A DNA stretch of 64,000 nt from Viridibacterium sp047600765 (GCA_047600765.1 JASGKF010000001.1:1860001-1924000), one strand, 5' to 3'; positions 1 to 8,747 are shown, counted from the stretch's first letter. Notes: generated by a model not told the origin, from the sequence alone. Translations and numbers: made by a program.

Positions 1-140
1 TCGGTGCGCAACGCCACCGAGAGATCGAATGCCGCAGCGCCGGGGGCTTCAAGTTGCGATGGTGGGGCAACCGTGATCAGGTCTGCAGCAGGAGCGGCTT
101 TGGCGGACGGCTGGATAAGGGATTTAAGGAGCTTGAACAT
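1..140 (-). CDS. Partial hypothetical protein running off the left edge
   Basis: An open reading frame on the minus strand begins with ATG at 140 and stays open to the window edge (46 codons seen). It starts MFKLLKSLIQPSAKA and looks like ordinary coding sequence, with an amphipathic N-terminus followed by an Ala/Pro-rich stretch. It lies 42 bp downstream of the next minus-strand gene and so could be the last visible member of that run. No good Shine-Dalgarno site is visible. Function unknown. A plus-strand frame over the same bases is a weaker alternative. Confidence 0.4.
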   Translation of the reverse strand, partial: MFKLLKSLIQPSAKAAPAADLITVAPPSQLEAPGAAAFDLSVALRT

Positions 141-182
141 GAGAGGGGTCGGCGGATGGCTTCGGGACATCCACTCTAAGCA

Positions 183-941
183 CTAGATAGGGAGCAGCCC
201 CTTTGCGAGCTCAGGTATCCCGGGTAAAGACGGCTCACCCGGGAACCCGCCACAAGCAAAGCATCGACGCAGATAGTTGATGAAGCTCACATCACGCCCA
301 TCGATCCTGCAGGTGGCATCCACGCTGTTGTCAGGAATGTAGATGCCGTACGACTCCCCTCCGCTTACATTGATCTTGTGAAGCGCGTCTGGTGCGAATG
401 GAAGCGCAAAGCGCCCGACTGTTTCGACACCATACTCGGCAACATCTTCGCTCCAGGTGCGAAACGCATCCTCGAAATAATTTCTGGCTGATTCGCCGGG
501 ATATCGATCTGCGTAAGCACTCAACTCGAACTCGACAACCAGCGCATCCGTCTGCATGTCGCGCTCTGGCCAGGCCGGATGATTGCCGAGGAAGTTCACA
601 TCACCGACATGCTCGATCCAGCCAACAAGCGTCAGTGGCAACGGGCCAATCAATGCTTCAAGGAACCCGACGAGTGCCGGCGCGTTCTTACTCGGAGGTA
701 CGTGCGGTGTGTTATGGGCATAGCTATCGGAACCCGTGTCCACGAACTCATAGCCCGCGCTGTTCAGACGACTGGCCAGCAATTCGACGTTCTGCTTGAC
801 CCTGCGCATGGACTCGTCCACGACCTGCCTGATTTCGGCCTCGATAGAGGAACCGCGTGAAACAGGGCCGAGCTCATGGAGCTCTTGCCAGACCGCAAGC
901 TCCTCCCCCTTACGGTATCTCTCGATCCATCTATTTGACAA
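183..941 (-). CDS. Hypothetical protein (252 aa), TTG start
   Basis: I do not recognise this 252-residue soluble protein. It has no signal peptide or membrane segment. Its central part is acidic and aromatic-rich, and it ends with a cysteine-containing motif (YLRRCFACGGFPG). The start is a TTG at 941 preceded by an AGAGGG purine tract; an in-frame stop lies just upstream, so no ATG start is possible. The N-terminal third looks helical (repeated Glu/Arg), the rest mixed. It follows the PD-(D/E)XK-like gene on the same strand with a 99 bp gap. Its codon use is less GC-biased than its neighbours, which suggests accessory DNA. Confidence 0.65.
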   Translation of the reverse strand: MSNRWIERYRKGEELAVWQELHELGPVSRGSSIEAEIRQVVDESMRRVKQNVELLASRLNSAGYEFVDTGSDSYAHNTPHVPPSKNAPALVGFLEALIGPLPLTLVGWIEHVGDVNFLGNHPAWPERDMQTDALVVEFELSAYADRYPGESARNYFEDAFRTWSEDVAEYGVETVGRFALPFAPDALHKINVSGGESYGIYIPDNSVDATCRIDGRDVSFINYLRRCFACGGFPGEPSLPGIPELAKGLLPI

Positions 942-1040
942 CGCGCCCTCTCTTCTTCTTTTCGCAACAGTGGGCTCTCATGAACCATCCTTGCGGGTTA
1001 ACTCTCTAGCTGCGCAGGAGGGCCATGTTCTCAATCCGTT

Positions 1041-1532
1041 CTACGCACCATTTGCGAAAGAAACGGTTGAGTACTCACACATAAACTGCACCATTCTAAG
1101 TAACGGGTATTGCTCGGGAACGGCAGAGCTTGCAACTCGTTGAGTACGTAGCTCTTGAACAACTGGATGAAGAAATTCTGACACCGTCATGACCCTGCCA
1201 CCAGCTAATTGGGTGCGTGGGCTTACCTTCAAAAGCCCAAACAATGCGATCTGATCAATTCCCATTCCACGCTTAAAACCGGGAATCATGCTGGGTATGA
1301 ACTTGCGACCGGCTTCAAATTTTTTTAAGTACCGACGCTCTCGCTCACTCCAAGAATGTGCATCCATAGAGGGCTCAACGTGAACTATGTGCATCGTTGT
1401 TGGATGAAAAGCAACGATATCCAACTCACATTCGTATCCACCCTTGTCGCGAGCACCAACAAGAGTATTTCGCCTTACAAAGTAGCCTTGATACTCGTAC
1501 CACTCAAAAGTTAACTGCTCAAGAAAGTTCAT
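1041..1532 (-). CDS. PD-(D/E)XK nuclease-like small protein
   Basis: A 163-residue protein. Residues about 15-60 read as a restriction-endonuclease-like core: aromatic helix, beta hairpin, then E-L-D-I-V-A-F followed by V-H-V-E-P-S, resembling the D...E-x-K motif with Ser in place of Lys. This fold assignment is inference from pattern only. The ATG at 1532 is chosen because a GGAG sits 7 bp upstream; a GTG four codons earlier is possible but lies within that ribosome-binding site. It begins 29 bp after the ruvB stop on the same strand, so co-transcription with the Holliday-junction helicase gene is likely. It has more A+T than the neighbouring housekeeping genes. Confidence 0.6.
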   Translation of the reverse strand: MNFLEQLTFEWYEYQGYFVRRNTLVGARDKGGYECELDIVAFHPTTMHIVHVEPSMDAHSWSERERRYLKKFEAGRKFIPSMIPGFKRGMGIDQIALFGLLKVSPRTQLAGGRVMTVSEFLHPVVQELRTQRVASSAVPEQYPLLRMVQFMCEYSTVSFANGA

Positions 1533-1561
1533 CCAACTCTCCACGACAAATCCGTTTTGCT

Positions 1562-2614
1562 TTATCCCTCAAACAAATCCGCCGCCCCATCCCCGCGCGG
1601 CTGCACCAAACCAAAGTGCCGCCAGATCGCCGGGGTCGCGACACGCCCGCGCGGTGTGCGTTGCAGATAGCCCTGCTGGATGAGATAGGGCTCAAGCACG
1701 TCCTCGATGGTGTCGGGTGCTTCGCCGATGGCGGCGGCAAGGTTGTCGAGGCCGACGGGGCCGCCGTTGAATTTCTCGAGCATGGCGCTGAGCATCTTGC
1801 GGTCCATGAGATCGAGGCCGAGGTGGTCGACGTCGAGCATGACCAGCGCGGCATCGGCGACGGCCTTGGTGATGCGGCCGTCGGCCTTCACTTCGGCGTA
1901 GTCACGGCAACGGCGCAGGAGTCTGTTCGCGATACGCGGGGTGCCGCGTGAGCGGCGGGCGATTTCGAAGGCGCCTTCGTCGTCGATGCCGACCTCGAGC
2001 AGGCGAGCGGAGCGGCTGACGATGAGGGCCAGCTCCTGCGGCGTGTAGAACTCGAGGCGGGCGTTGATGCCGAAGCGGTCGCGCAGCGGGTTGGTGAGCA
2101 TGCCGGCGCGCGTGGTGGCGCCGATCAGGGTGAAGGGCGGCAGGTCGAGCTTCACGGAACGCGCGGCCGGGCCTTCGCCGATCATGATGTCGATCTGGAA
2201 GTCTTCGAGCGCGGGGTAAAGGATTTCTTCGACGACCGGGCTGAGGCGGTGGATTTCGTCGATGAACAGCACGTCGTGCGCTTCGAGGTTGGTCAGCAGC
2301 GCGGCGAGGTCGCCAGCGCGTTCGAGCACGGGGCCGGAGGTCTGGCGCAGGTTCACGCCGAGCTCGGCGGCGATGATGTTGGCCAGCGTGGTCTTGCCGA
2401 GGCCGGGCGGGCCGAACAGCAGCACGTGGTCGAGCGCTTCGCCACGGTTCTTGGTGGCGTGGATGAAGATTTCGAGCTGCTCGCGGATCTTCTGCTGGCC
2501 GACATAGTCGGCGAGGCGCTTGGGGCGCAGGGCGCGTTCGATGGCGTCTTCCTGCGGCGTGGCGGCGCCGGGCGAGACGAGGCGGCCGGGCTGGAGCTTG
2601 TCGGTTTCTATCAT
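1562..2614 (-). CDS. ruvB: Holliday junction branch-migration ATPase RuvB
   Basis: RuvB is the AAA+ hexameric motor that, with RuvA, drives branch migration of Holliday junctions during recombination repair. The 350-residue product shows the RuvB N-domain (RPKRLADYVGQ), Walker A (GPPGLGKTT), Walker B (LFIDEIHRL), the sensor/arginine-finger segment (GATTRAGMLTNPLRDRFG) and the C-terminal winged-helix domain. Start taken at MIETDKL; a longer frame upstream reads through a repeat element and is rejected. No ruvA or ruvC lies next to it, unlike the usual ruvCAB order. The upstream side is occupied by a palindromic repeat pair, and accessory genes follow. Confidence 0.97.
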   Translation of the reverse strand: MIETDKLQPGRLVSPGAATPQEDAIERALRPKRLADYVGQQKIREQLEIFIHATKNRGEALDHVLLFGPPGLGKTTLANIIAAELGVNLRQTSGPVLERAGDLAALLTNLEAHDVLFIDEIHRLSPVVEEILYPALEDFQIDIMIGEGPAARSVKLDLPPFTLIGATTRAGMLTNPLRDRFGINARLEFYTPQELALIVSRSARLLEVGIDDEGAFEIARRSRGTPRIANRLLRRCRDYAEVKADGRITKAVADAALVMLDVDHLGLDLMDRKMLSAMLEKFNGGPVGLDNLAAAIGEAPDTIEDVLEPYLIQQGYLQRTPRGRVATPAIWRHFGLVQPRGDGAADLFEG

Positions 2615-2677
2615 CGGGCGAGTATAGGAGCGGGGGTGGGGGGCGTCAAAGCAGCGGGCCACCGACAGCCCAAGCTC

Positions 2678-2814
2678 CGTCATTCCCGCGAACGCGGGAA
2701 TCCAGAGGCGTGCCGCAGGCGCGTACACGGCAGCGAGGATTGGCATGTATCACGATGAAAACCGGCTTTACCAATGCAAAGCCCTTGTGGATTCCCGCGT
2801 CCGCGGGAATGACG
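2678..2814. repeat. Inverted pair of dRS3-like palindromes
   Basis: Two 20-bp palindromes, ATTCCCGCGAACGCGGGAAT (2682-2701) and ATTCCCGCGTCCGCGGGAAT (2791-2810), lie in inverted orientation: CGTC flanks the left copy outside and GACG the right copy, with TCCA/TGG inside. The unit resembles the ATTCCC-N8-GGGAAT intergenic repeats known from Neisseria (dRS3) and other proteobacteria. The roughly 90 bp core between them has no obvious gene. It occupies most of the gap between the metalloprotease-like gene and ruvB. Confidence 0.85.
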
Positions 2815-2830
2815 GCTCTGACCTCCGCCG

Positions 2831-3595
2831 TCAGTGCGTCATGCCGATCTCGCGTGCCGTAGCCGGCCCGATCACGCAGTCCTTCAGCGCGTAAGGCATT
2901 TCCAGCTTCGATTCCGACAGCGGTATGCGGCCGGCCATGATTTCGCACAGGCGCTGCGGATAGCGCGGATTGGCATCTGGCTCGGCAAAGCCGTCGGGGA
3001 AGTGCGGCATCAGGTCGGGGCCGTATTTGTCGCTGGCGGCCATGGTGTGCAGGATCTCGTGGGTGATGACCACGTTGTTGGTGCGCTGCATGTCCTGCTG
3101 GGCGTGCACGTTGCTGATGGCGATCTGCCCCTTGGCGATGCCATGCGAATCGGGGATGCGGCCATCGGTCTGCGTGGAGTCCCAGTAGATGACGAAGGCG
3201 CGGACGCTGGCGCGCGGCTTGCCGTCGGGTTGCTGCCAGGCCCACCAGCGCAGCTGCAGGCTCCACAGCAGGATGTCGAGCGCACTGCCGCCGCGCGGCG
3301 GGCTGGGTGGCAAGCTGCTCAAGGCCGGCTGCAGGCTGACACGCAGGGGATGCGTTTCCTGCACACCGTGGGCATGTGCCTGCTCGACGAAGAATTCTTC
3401 GATGTCGCGGAAGCTGTCATCCGTGAGGCCCGCGATGCGTTTCGCTGCGGCGGCGCTGCCGTCTCCGTTGATGGGGAAGATGGCGACCTGCACGGTGTTG
3501 TGCCAGTCGCGGGCGCGCGCCTGGCCACGCCAGGCACTGAGTGCCACGGTGGCGAGGATGAACAGCAGGATGAGGATGCGCAGTTTTTTCCACAT
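2831..3595 (-). CDS. Membrane-anchored putative zinc metalloprotease
   Basis: A 254-residue protein with an N-terminal membrane or signal segment (residues 5-22) followed by an exported domain. The motif ITHEILHTMAASDKY is an HExxH zinc site, followed by conserved PHFPDGFAEP and EIMAGR segments. Known conserved hypothetical proteins of proteobacteria share this arrangement, but their substrate is not known to me. The gene starts 46 bp after emrB on the same strand, so it may be a distal member of the efflux operon. Function beyond a likely Zn-dependent hydrolase is not assigned. Confidence 0.75.
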   Translation of the reverse strand: MWKKLRILILLFILATVALSAWRGQARARDWHNTVQVAIFPINGDGSAAAAKRIAGLTDDSFRDIEEFFVEQAHAHGVQETHPLRVSLQPALSSLPPSPPRGGSALDILLWSLQLRWWAWQQPDGKPRASVRAFVIYWDSTQTDGRIPDSHGIAKGQIAISNVHAQQDMQRTNNVVITHEILHTMAASDKYGPDLMPHFPDGFAEPDANPRYPQRLCEIMAGRIPLSESKLEMPYALKDCVIGPATAREIGMTH

Positions 3596-3641
3596 GGGCG
3601 CGAGCTTAGCTGCTCGCGCTCATGTGGTGCAGCGCCGGCCG

Positions 3642-5198
3642 TCAGTGGTCGCCACCTGAAGCCGCCTTGCCACCGCGCACCGGCGTGGCGAACCAGACCG
3701 TCACGGTGAGCAGGATGAACATGATGGCGCTGGCCCAGAACAGCTCGTCGGCCGCGAGGGTGAAGGACTGCTGGGTGATGAGGCGATCGATCACGCTGAG
3801 GGCCTGCGTGTCGCTGAAGCCGCTGGCCTGCATCTGGGCGAGCGTGTTGGCGGCCTCGGGGCGGAACGGATTGATCGCTTCGGCAAGCTGCGCGTGATGC
3901 GTGTTGGCGCGGCTCTCCCACAGCGTCGTGAAGATCGAGGCGCCGAGCGCGCCGCAGGTGATGCGCACGAAGCTCGACACGCCCGAGGCGGACGGAATCT
4001 GCTGCGGCGCGACTTGCGACAGGCTGATCGACACCAGCGGGATGAAGAAGGTGGCCATCGCCGCACCCTGGATGAGCTGCGGCATGAACAGCGTCCAGTA
4101 ATCGACCTGCACGGTGAATTGCGAGCGCATGAACGACACCAGCGCAAAGATGACGAAGGCGATGCTGGCGACGTAGCGCGCGTCGAACTTCGGCAGGTTC
4201 TTGCCGACCACGGGCGACAGCAGGATGGCGAGGATGCCGATGGGCGCCGTCGCCAGCCCGGCCCAGGTCGAGGTGTAGCCGAGGAACTGCTGCAACCACA
4301 GCGGCATCAGCACCACGGTGCCGAAGAACAGGCCGTAGCCCAGCGACACGGCGAGCGTGGCGACCGTGAAGTTGCGCTTGCGGAACAGGTGCAGGTCGAC
4401 GACCGGGTGCGCCTCGCCGAGCTCCCACACGACGAAGAAGCAGAAGCCGACGAAGGCGGTGACAGCGAGCAGGATGATCTCGCTGGAGTTGAACCAGTCG
4501 AGCTCCTTGCCCTTGTCGAGCGTGAGCTGCAGGGCAGCGACCCAGACGACCAGCAGCACGAGGCCGACGAGGTCGACGGGCACCTGGCGACGCGGCGTTT
4601 CGCGCGTCTTGAAGATGCCCCACACCACCCAGGCGGCGAGCAGGCCGGCGGGGATGTTGACGTAGAAGATCCACGGCCAGGAGATGTTGTCGGAGATCCA
4701 GCCACCGAGGATGGGCCCCATGACTGGCGCGACGAGCGTGGTCATGGACCACGCCGCGAGCGCGAGGCCGACTTTCTCTTTCGGATAACTCGACATCAGC
4801 AGGGTCTGCGACAGCGGGATCATCGGCCCGGCCACTGCACCCTGCAGCACGCGGAAGGCAATCAGCATGGGCAGGCTGGTCGACAAGCCGCACAGCAGGG
4901 AGGCCAGCGTGAACAGCAGGATGGAGGCAACGAACAGGCGCACTGCGCCGAAGCGCTGCGTGAGCCAGCCGGTGAGCGGCACCGAGATGGCGTTGGCGAC
5001 GGCGAACGAGGTGATGACCCAGGTGCCCTGGTTGGGCGACACGCCCACGTCACCCGCGATGGCGGGCAGCGAAACGTTGGCGATCGTGGTGTCGAGCACG
5101 TTCATGAACGTGGCCAGCGACAGGGCCAGCGTCGCCATGGTGCGCGTGCGGCCTTCCAGCGGCGGGGGCGGCATGTGGGGATTGGCGGGGGTAGACAT
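3642..5198 (-). CDS. emrB: DHA2-family multidrug efflux MFS transporter (EmrB-like)
   Basis: A 518-residue, 14-helix major facilitator of the DHA2 (EmrB/QacA) group. Near the N-terminus TFMNVLDTTIANVSLPAI is the family motif D1, then WVITSFAVANAISVPLTGWL and RFGAVRLF, and the motif-C region GPILGGWISD. It would export hydrophobic drugs by proton antiport, coupled to the EmrA-like adaptor and the outer-membrane factor encoded upstream. A GGAG lies just before the ATG. It is separated from emrA by 253 bp holding an inverted repeat, unlike the overlapping junctions further up in the operon. Confidence 0.93.
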   Translation of the reverse strand: MSTPANPHMPPPPLEGRTRTMATLALSLATFMNVLDTTIANVSLPAIAGDVGVSPNQGTWVITSFAVANAISVPLTGWLTQRFGAVRLFVASILLFTLASLLCGLSTSLPMLIAFRVLQGAVAGPMIPLSQTLLMSSYPKEKVGLALAAWSMTTLVAPVMGPILGGWISDNISWPWIFYVNIPAGLLAAWVVWGIFKTRETPRRQVPVDLVGLVLLVVWVAALQLTLDKGKELDWFNSSEIILLAVTAFVGFCFFVVWELGEAHPVVDLHLFRKRNFTVATLAVSLGYGLFFGTVVLMPLWLQQFLGYTSTWAGLATAPIGILAILLSPVVGKNLPKFDARYVASIAFVIFALVSFMRSQFTVQVDYWTLFMPQLIQGAAMATFFIPLVSISLSQVAPQQIPSASGVSSFVRITCGALGASIFTTLWESRANTHHAQLAEAINPFRPEAANTLAQMQASGFSDTQALSVIDRLITQQSFTLAADELFWASAIMFILLTVTVWFATPVRGGKAASGGDH

Positions 5199-5310
5199 GG
5201 TTTGCTCCGGTGGTACGCGGGCGCGGCGATGCTGGTGTCAGGCCAGAGGCCGGATCGGCTCTGCGCACGCAAGCATTCCGGTGTTTTGGTCTGGCTTGAC
5301 GCCCGGACAG

Positions 5311-5405
5311 CAAACCCCTCCCAACCTCCCCTTGTCAGGGGAGGCGTTCGTTCTGGCGTGCTTGATCGCTCTCCCCTGACAAGGGGAGGGATGGGGAGGG
5401 GTTTG
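5311..5405. repeat. C/G-rich inverted repeat between emrA and emrB
   Basis: Left arm 5311-5343 (CAAACCCCTCCCAACC...) and right arm 5371-5405 (...GGGATGGGGAGGGGTTTG) are near-perfect inverted complements, each carrying an inner palindrome of the type CTCCCC-TTGTCA-GGGGAG. This is the kind of short interspersed palindromic element found repeatedly in GC-rich proteobacterial genomes. Its place inside a transport operon suggests insertion after the operon formed. The RNA could form a long stem that affects readthrough from emrA to emrB. Confidence 0.8.
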
Positions 5406-5451
5406 ATTGGCGGGCATCGACACGAACATGTGTGTAGCGGATCAAATCGAC

Positions 5452-6657
5452 TCAGTGGCCGAGGTTGTCGCGAATGATGCGGGCGATGTGTTCGTGCGTC
5501 GCCTTCAACACGGCTTCATCGACGCTGGCCAGCGGCGCCGCTTCGGCATGCGCTGCCGCCACAGGCTCACCGGCCGCCTGGCGCACGTCGACCTCGGCTT
5601 CGACCGACAGGCCGGCGCGCAGCGGGTGCGCCTTGAGCTGTTCGGCATCCAGCGCGACACGCACCGGCACGCGCTGCACGACCTTGATCCAGTTGCCGGT
5701 GGCGTTCTGCGCCGGCAGCAGGGAGAACACGGCACCCGTGCCGGCCGACAGGCCAACGATGCGACCGGCGTAGTTGACGTTGCTGCCATACACGTCGGCA
5801 TGCACGCGCACGACCTGGCCGATGCGCATGTCGCGCAGCTGGCTTTCCTTGAAGTTGGCGTTGACCCACACGTCGTCGAGCGGCACCACGGCCATCAGCG
5901 GCGCCCCGGGGGCGATGCGCTGGCCGACCTGCACGTTGCGGCGTGCAACGACACCATCGACCGGCGCACGCAGCGTGGTGCGGGCAAGTGCCACGGCAGC
6001 CTCTTCGACCTTGCTGGCGGCGCGCTGCACGGCGGGGTGTTCGTCGATGCGCACACCGGCGGTCTGCACGCTGGCGGCGGCGAGTTGCTCACGCGCGACA
6101 CGCAGGGCGGCACGCGCCACCTTGTCGGCTTCGCGCGCCTGGTCGATTTCTTCCTGTGCGACGGCACCCGTGCCGGCCAGACCGGCGCGGCGTTCGAGCA
6201 GGTCGGCCGTGCGCGCGACCTCGGCTTCGCGCACCTTGATGGCTTCGCCCAGCGAATTCAGATTGGCATAGACGCCGCGCAATTCGCGCACGCTCTGTGC
6301 CAGTGCTGTCTCGGCCTGGCGCAAGGCGAGTTGCGCATCGACGGGGTCGAGCTGCACGAGCACATCACCGGCCTTCACGCTCTGCGTGTCGTTGACGCGC
6401 ACGGCAGCGACCGTGCCACCGATCTGCGGCGTGATCTGCACGATGTGAGCAGCGACGTAGGCGTCTTCAGTGCTCTCGTGACCGCGCATCTTGAAGAACC
6501 ACCAGGCACCGCCGGCACCGGCGAGCAGCAGGAAGATGATGGCCAGGCGCGCCATGCCGCGCTTGCGTGCACCGGGCTGCGGGGCGGGAGTTGCCGGCGC
6601 AGGGGGCTGGGCTGCAGGCGCGGCGCTGTTGGGGGGAGTCTGGGGGTTCTGGCTCAT
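5452..6657 (-). CDS. emrA: HlyD-family membrane fusion protein (EmrA-like)
   Basis: A 401-residue periplasmic adaptor linking the EmrB-like pump to the outer-membrane factor. It has a cytoplasmic Pro/Ala-rich N-tail (residues 1-30), one membrane helix (about 36-53), the lipoyl-like half GGTVAAVRVNDTQSVKAGDVL, a long coiled-coil hairpin (about 95-210), the second lipoyl half TTLRAPVDGVVARRNVQVG, and beta-barrel/MPD domains. Its ATG overlaps the upstream outer-membrane gene stop by 4 bp, showing translational coupling. Length and domain order are typical of EmrA. Confidence 0.93.
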   Translation of the reverse strand: MSQNPQTPPNSAAPAAQPPAPATPAPQPGARKRGMARLAIIFLLLAGAGGAWWFFKMRGHESTEDAYVAAHIVQITPQIGGTVAAVRVNDTQSVKAGDVLVQLDPVDAQLALRQAETALAQSVRELRGVYANLNSLGEAIKVREAEVARTADLLERRAGLAGTGAVAQEEIDQAREADKVARAALRVAREQLAAASVQTAGVRIDEHPAVQRAASKVEEAAVALARTTLRAPVDGVVARRNVQVGQRIAPGAPLMAVVPLDDVWVNANFKESQLRDMRIGQVVRVHADVYGSNVNYAGRIVGLSAGTGAVFSLLPAQNATGNWIKVVQRVPVRVALDAEQLKAHPLRAGLSVEAEVDVRQAAGEPVAAAHAEAAPLASVDEAVLKATHEHIARIIRDNLGH

Positions 6658-8135
6658 GATTGTTCCTTCCTTGAAGCGGAGTGCGCGTCAGCACGCGCGG
6701 GCAGCAGTTCCTTGAGGGCGACGGCACCATCGCCACCGACGGCGCGCACTAGTTGCACGCGGGCATCGAAGCGGCGGGCCTGCAGATCGGTGAGATTGCG
6801 TTCGGCGTTGAGTACCTGCAGGTCGGCGTTCAGCACCGGCAGGTGATTGATGAGGCCGCGTTGCTCGCGCCGTGCCAGCAGGGTGGCGGCTTCGAGCGCC
6901 TTGTCGCGCACGGTCTGCTGTTCGCCGAGCTGGGCATCACTGCCCTGCAGTGCGGTGAGGCTGTCGACGATGTCGCGCAGGCCATCAACGAGGCTCTGGT
7001 TGTATTGCGCCACGGCGGCGTTGACGTCGGCGGTCTTCATGCCGTAGGTGGCGCGCAGACGCCCGGCATCGAAGATGGGCAGGCTGATGACCGGCCCCAC
7101 CTGGTAGGCGCGCGAACCGAACTCGATCCACTTGTCGAGACCGAGGGCCTGGAAGCCGATGAAGCCGCTGATGTTGATGTTGGGATAGAAGCCGGCCTTG
7201 GTGACGGCGGCATCCTTGCTCGTGGCTTCGACGCGCCAGCGTGCGGCGACGACTTCGGGCCGACGCGCCAGCAGCTCGGCCGGCAAGGCTTGCGGCAAGC
7301 CCGGCGGCAGGTTGCGCAGCACGGGGTCGGGCAGGCTTTCACCATCGGCAGGGTTGAGGCCGGCGAGTGCGGCGAGCAGGTGACGCTGGGTCAGCGCACG
7401 TTCTTCCAGCGCGCGCAGTTCGCTGCGCAGGCCAGCCATCGCGGCTTCGGTCTGCGCGCGTTCGACGCCCGGTTCGAAACCGGCTTTCTCGCGCAGACGT
7501 TGCAGGTCCAGCGCCGTGTCGCGCGTGGCGAGCAACTTGGTGACCAGCTCGCGTTGATGAGTGATGCGGTCGAGCTCGCCCCAGGCACGCACGATGCTGC
7601 TGGAGATGGCGAGACGCGTCGCAGCCAGCTCGGCAGCGGCGAGTTTCTCCTGCGCCACGGCGCCGTCGAAAGCCGCCTTGTGCTTGCCCCACAGGTCGAT
7701 CTCGCCGGCGAAGTCGAGCGCGAGGCGGTTGTTGGTGCGCACCGAACCGGCGAGCGGCTTGGGCGTCAGGTGGTTCTCGGAGAAGCGTTGCTGCGTCGGG
7801 TTGGCGTTGAGCGCGACGTTGGGGCCATACGCCGCCTCGGCCGCGTCGATGACGATGCGCGCGCGCTGCAGGCGCATGGCGGCGACGGTGATGCCGGGGG
7901 CGTCGCGCAGGGCGGTGTCGAGCAGCTTGTCGAGCGCCGGATCACCCAGCGCCTGCCACCAGCGTTCGCCGGGCAGGCTTGCCGATTGCAGCGTCGCGCT
8001 TGCGCCCAGCGTGGTGGGCGCGCTGAGTGGCGACACGGCAGGTGCGATGCCACGCGAGGAGACGCAGGCGGAGAGGGCAAGCGTCAGCAGCGACAGTGCG
8101 ACGACTGGCCGCACGCGGATGGGGGTGCGCTTCAT
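6654..8135 (-). CDS. Outer-membrane efflux lipoprotein (NodT/OprM family)
   Basis: A 493-residue TolC-like outer-membrane channel. The N-terminus has a lipoprotein signal with lipobox LALSAC (Cys about 24), then two repeated outer-membrane-efflux domains with GERWWQALGDPALDKLL and later RPEVVAARWRVEATSKDAAVTKAGFYPNINI, both hallmarks of the NodT group. It forms the exit duct for the EmrAB-like pump. It overlaps marR (4 bp) upstream and emrA (4 bp) downstream, so the three are made from one transcript. Confidence 0.93.
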   Translation of the reverse strand: MKRTPIRVRPVVALSLLTLALSACVSSRGIAPAVSPLSAPTTLGASATLQSASLPGERWWQALGDPALDKLLDTALRDAPGITVAAMRLQRARIVIDAAEAAYGPNVALNANPTQQRFSENHLTPKPLAGSVRTNNRLALDFAGEIDLWGKHKAAFDGAVAQEKLAAAELAATRLAISSSIVRAWGELDRITHQRELVTKLLATRDTALDLQRLREKAGFEPGVERAQTEAAMAGLRSELRALEERALTQRHLLAALAGLNPADGESLPDPVLRNLPPGLPQALPAELLARRPEVVAARWRVEATSKDAAVTKAGFYPNINISGFIGFQALGLDKWIEFGSRAYQVGPVISLPIFDAGRLRATYGMKTADVNAAVAQYNQSLVDGLRDIVDSLTALQGSDAQLGEQQTVRDKALEAATLLARREQRGLINHLPVLNADLQVLNAERNLTDLQARRFDARVQLVRAVGGDGAVALKELLPARADAHSASRKEQS

Positions 8136-8617
8136 TCCTCGCCTCCGTCATCGTTGTTGAGGTGGCGCGCAAAGCTCTGCTCGGCCTTGTCGAGTGCGCG
8201 GCGCAGCAGGCCCTTGAGCTGGGCGACCTCGTCAGCCTCGAAGTCCGCCATCAGCACGTTGCCGACGCGGCAGAAACGTTCTGGCAGCGCGGCAACGAGG
8301 GTGCGGCCGGCGTCGGTGAGGTTGAGTTCGATGACGCGGCGGTCGGTGGCGCTGCGCTGGCGGGCCACAAGGCCCTTGTCTTCGAGCTTGTCGATCATGC
8401 GCGTCATGGCGCCGGTGTCGTAGCCGCCGAAGCGGCACAGGCGCGCAGCCGGCAGGCCGGGGTGCAGCGACAGGCGCATCAGCACGATGGATTGCGCCGA
8501 GGAGATGTCGAGGTCGGCGAGCTCCTCGTCGAGCGCCAGGGCCATCAGGCCGCGCAGCTTGCCGATGAGGTAGCCGAGGGATTCTTCGAAACGGAAGTCT
8601 TCGGGTTTGAACTGCAT
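8132..8617 (-). CDS. MarR-family transcriptional regulator of the efflux operon
   Basis: A 161-residue winged-helix protein. Residues about 40-110 hold the MarR DNA-binding region (AQSIVLMRLSLHPGLPAARL, GAMTRMIDKLEDKGLVARQRSATDRR), where DRR is the wing signature. Helices at both ends would form the dimer interface. It is the first gene of the marR-nodT-emrA-emrB operon and very probably represses it, with release by phenolic or aromatic ligands as in the family; the ligand is unknown here. Palindromic sites directly upstream (8636-8688) fit autoregulation. Confidence 0.92.
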   Translation of the reverse strand: MQFKPEDFRFEESLGYLIGKLRGLMALALDEELADLDISSAQSIVLMRLSLHPGLPAARLCRFGGYDTGAMTRMIDKLEDKGLVARQRSATDRRVIELNLTDAGRTLVAALPERFCRVGNVLMADFEADEVAQLKGLLRRALDKAEQSFARHLNNDDGGEE

Positions 8618-8635
8618 TTCACTGTCCTTGCAATG

Positions 8636-8688
8636 ATTGCCTTGGCAGCAATCTAGTCCTGCAAAAATTAGCTGTCAAGGCAGTAATT
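8636..8688. promoter_or_regulatory. Candidate MarR operator pair
   Basis: Two AT-rich imperfect palindromes lie in the divergent marR/dusA spacer: ATTGC-N7-GCAAT (8636-8652) and AATTA-N13-TAATT (8666-8688), the latter with inner CTG...CAG symmetry. Both contain related cores (CTTGGCAG and CTGTCAAGGCAG). MarR dimers usually bind palindromes of about this size close to their own promoter. The assignment is inference. Confidence 0.5.
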
Positions 8689-8747
8689 GTTAAATCAGTC
8701 ATTGCTTGGGCTGTGAACAAGGGCTCGCGGACGGCTAAAATGACGCC

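Noticed and set aside
4..186. 60-codon plus-strand frame at the left edge
   Set aside because: No ribosome-binding site and no protein-like pattern; the minus-strand frame over the same bases is more convincing.
2615..2746. 44-codon N-terminal extension of RuvB
   Set aside because: It reads through the palindromic repeat and has no similarity to RuvB N-termini; family proteins start at MIETDKL-like sequences.
3894..5477. 527-codon plus-strand open frame
   Set aside because: Shadow of emrB, with highly charged low-complexity translation.
6753..8423. 556-codon plus-strand open frame
   Set aside because: Shadow of the outer-membrane factor and marR genes.
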